Part shown: piece by piece, positions 63,298-64,000 of the stretch
How positions within the stretch are numbered: position 1 is the first letter of the stretch
Layout: each line of letters starts with the position of its first letter
DNA from: Xanthobacteraceae bacterium
GTDB lineage: Bacteria > Pseudomonadota > Alphaproteobacteria > Rhizobiales > Xanthobacteraceae
DNA: 64,000 nucleotides
Direction: 5' to 3'
Assembly (NCBI GenBank): GCA_031291475.1
Contig: JARLIY010000132.1
Location: 124,001-188,000, forward strand
Made by a program: the position numbers and the translations under genes
Notes under the pieces: generated by a model
Told to the model about the DNA's origin: nothing
What the model saw: only the letters and a program-made list of their open reading frames with translations
Database searches by the model: none

Positions 63298-64000
63298 TTA
63301 CGTGGCTTTCATACTCGGCGCGGCCGCGGAAAGGTTTCCGCCGAACGAGGTCGTTCCCGCTTGGGGAGCGGCATCTTCCCGGATGGAAGACCTATGCGCA
63401 ACGAAGCGGTCTTTCGCCCCGATGACGCGCTTTGCCACGGCGTGAGCGAAAAACGCCATGCCGCCTCCCGCGAGGATGTCGCAAAAATAGTGCGCGCCCT
63501 CGGTGACGGTGCCGCCGAGCATGGCCGCATCCAGAATGAGCAAGACCGCAAAAATGCGGGGAAAACCGCGCAAGGTGAGCGGCGTCAAGACCGCGATGGT
63601 CGCATGGAATGAGGGAAAGGTGGCGATGCCGCCCGGAGCATCATCCATGACCAGCGATCCGGCCTCCCGCAGCCGCACGAGATGATCGAGCGGCGTTGCG
63701 CCGGTAAATTGCAAAAGGTGGAAGGCGGCGCGGTCGACGAAGGCGATCGGACCGGCCGCCGGCATCAGCGCGGATATGACAATCGTGAATGCGAAAGCGA
63801 TCACGAAGGCGAGCAGATAGGCGCGCAGTTCGCTGATCCGGCTTGCCACCGCCAAAACCACGAGCGGAAGAACGGTCTGGGGCAGGATGCTGTTGTAGGC
63901 CAGACGAAATACGGTTTGGACGGCGGGGTGGCGGTCGACCCAATGGGCATAATCGAGCCACTCGAAACCGAGCATCTTGTCGGCGCTGGCGATGAGCTGA
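63298..64000 (-). CDS. PAP2-superfamily membrane phosphatase-like protein, 5' end outside window
   Basis: The frame is open to the window edge and reads LIASADKMLGFEWLDYAHWV before the hydrophobic core, so the N-terminus is missing. Helices and the phosphatase signature pieces are visible: GPIAFVD, FPSFHATIAVL (SxH core) and the later GAHYFCDILAGG (H-D). This suits a PAP2-type (type 2 phosphatidate phosphatase/inositolphosphotransferase-like) enzyme acting at the membrane. The C-terminal tail (DAAPQAGTTSFGG) is not conserved-looking. It is convergent with phaB, two bases apart. Confidence 0.8.
   Translation of the reverse strand, partial: QLIASADKMLGFEWLDYAHWVDRHPAVQTVFRLAYNSILPQTVLPLVVLAVASRISELRAYLLAFVIAFAFTIVISALMPAAGPIAFVDRAAFHLLQFTGATPLDHLVRLREAGSLVMDDAPGGIATFPSFHATIAVLTPLTLRGFPRIFAVLLILDAAMLGGTVTEGAHYFCDILAGGGMAFFAHAVAKRVIGAKDRFVAHRSSIREDAAPQAGTTSFGGNLSAAAPSMKAT

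Overview
The window is a GC-rich bacterial chromosome segment from an alphaproteobacterium. The order is probably Hyphomicrobiales (Rhizobiales), near the Bradyrhizobium/Rhodopseudomonas/Xanthobacteraceae group. This rests on gene content: GcrA, the phoR-pstSCAB-phoU-phoB order, the argD-argF-hslO cluster, bactofilin, PhaR with divergent phaAB, the cobT/cobS pair, and short palindromic repeats of the kind scattered through those genomes. The genus is inference.

Layout. 0-1.4 kb: OpgC-type membrane acyltransferase coupled to a partial secreted protein. 1.5-10.5 kb: an IS5-like patchwork. Two homologous left ends face outward (1547 and 10529) and two right ends face inward (6843 and 7480). The left half holds a sigma70-type promoter, a cobalamin riboswitch, btuB, two B12-linked genes (one broken), a truncated FmdE-like pseudogene and a transposase remnant. 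The right half holds arsA and a transposase. apaG sits between the right ends. 10.5-15 kb: a small protein, hslO, argF, argD, then gcrA behind clustered GANTC sites. 15-22 kb: the phosphate regulon with a PHO box before pstS. 22-29.4 kb: an LPG-synthase/flippase-like protein, two tandem LigM-like O-demethylases, bactofilin, an EI24 protein and a Tat-exported amine oxidase flanked by inverted repeats.

29.4-35.2 kb: the translation cluster infC (ATT start), rpmI, rplT, dinB-like, pheS, pheT, with a broken GYD gene inside. 35.4-39.3 kb: two alpha/beta hydrolases, PilZ, DoxX and an LLM flavin oxidoreductase. 39.4-46.3 kb: a branched-chain-type ABC importer with an SDR, bracketed by a deleted and an intact copy of a YbhB-family gene. 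46.4-53.2 kb: tRNA-Arg(CCG), gcdH, a glutathionyl-hydroquinone-reductase-like GST, cobT/cobS and an ABC exporter whose permease gene carries an in-frame palindromic repeat. 53.3-57.5 kb: maeB, a small membrane protein, frameshifted mtgA, rpmF and a four-helix membrane protein. 57.7-64 kb: a GGDEF(degenerate)-EAL protein, an HD phosphohydrolase, phaR, phaA, phaB and a partial PAP2 protein.

Together the genes describe a free-living heterotroph that responds to phosphate limitation, salvages cobalamin and finishes its lower ligand, stores carbon as polyhydroxybutyrate, and probably demethylates lignin-type methoxy-aromatics. Single-base frameshifts in at least five genes mean either unusual gene decay or an imperfect assembly. 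The most unusual region is 1.5-10.5 kb.
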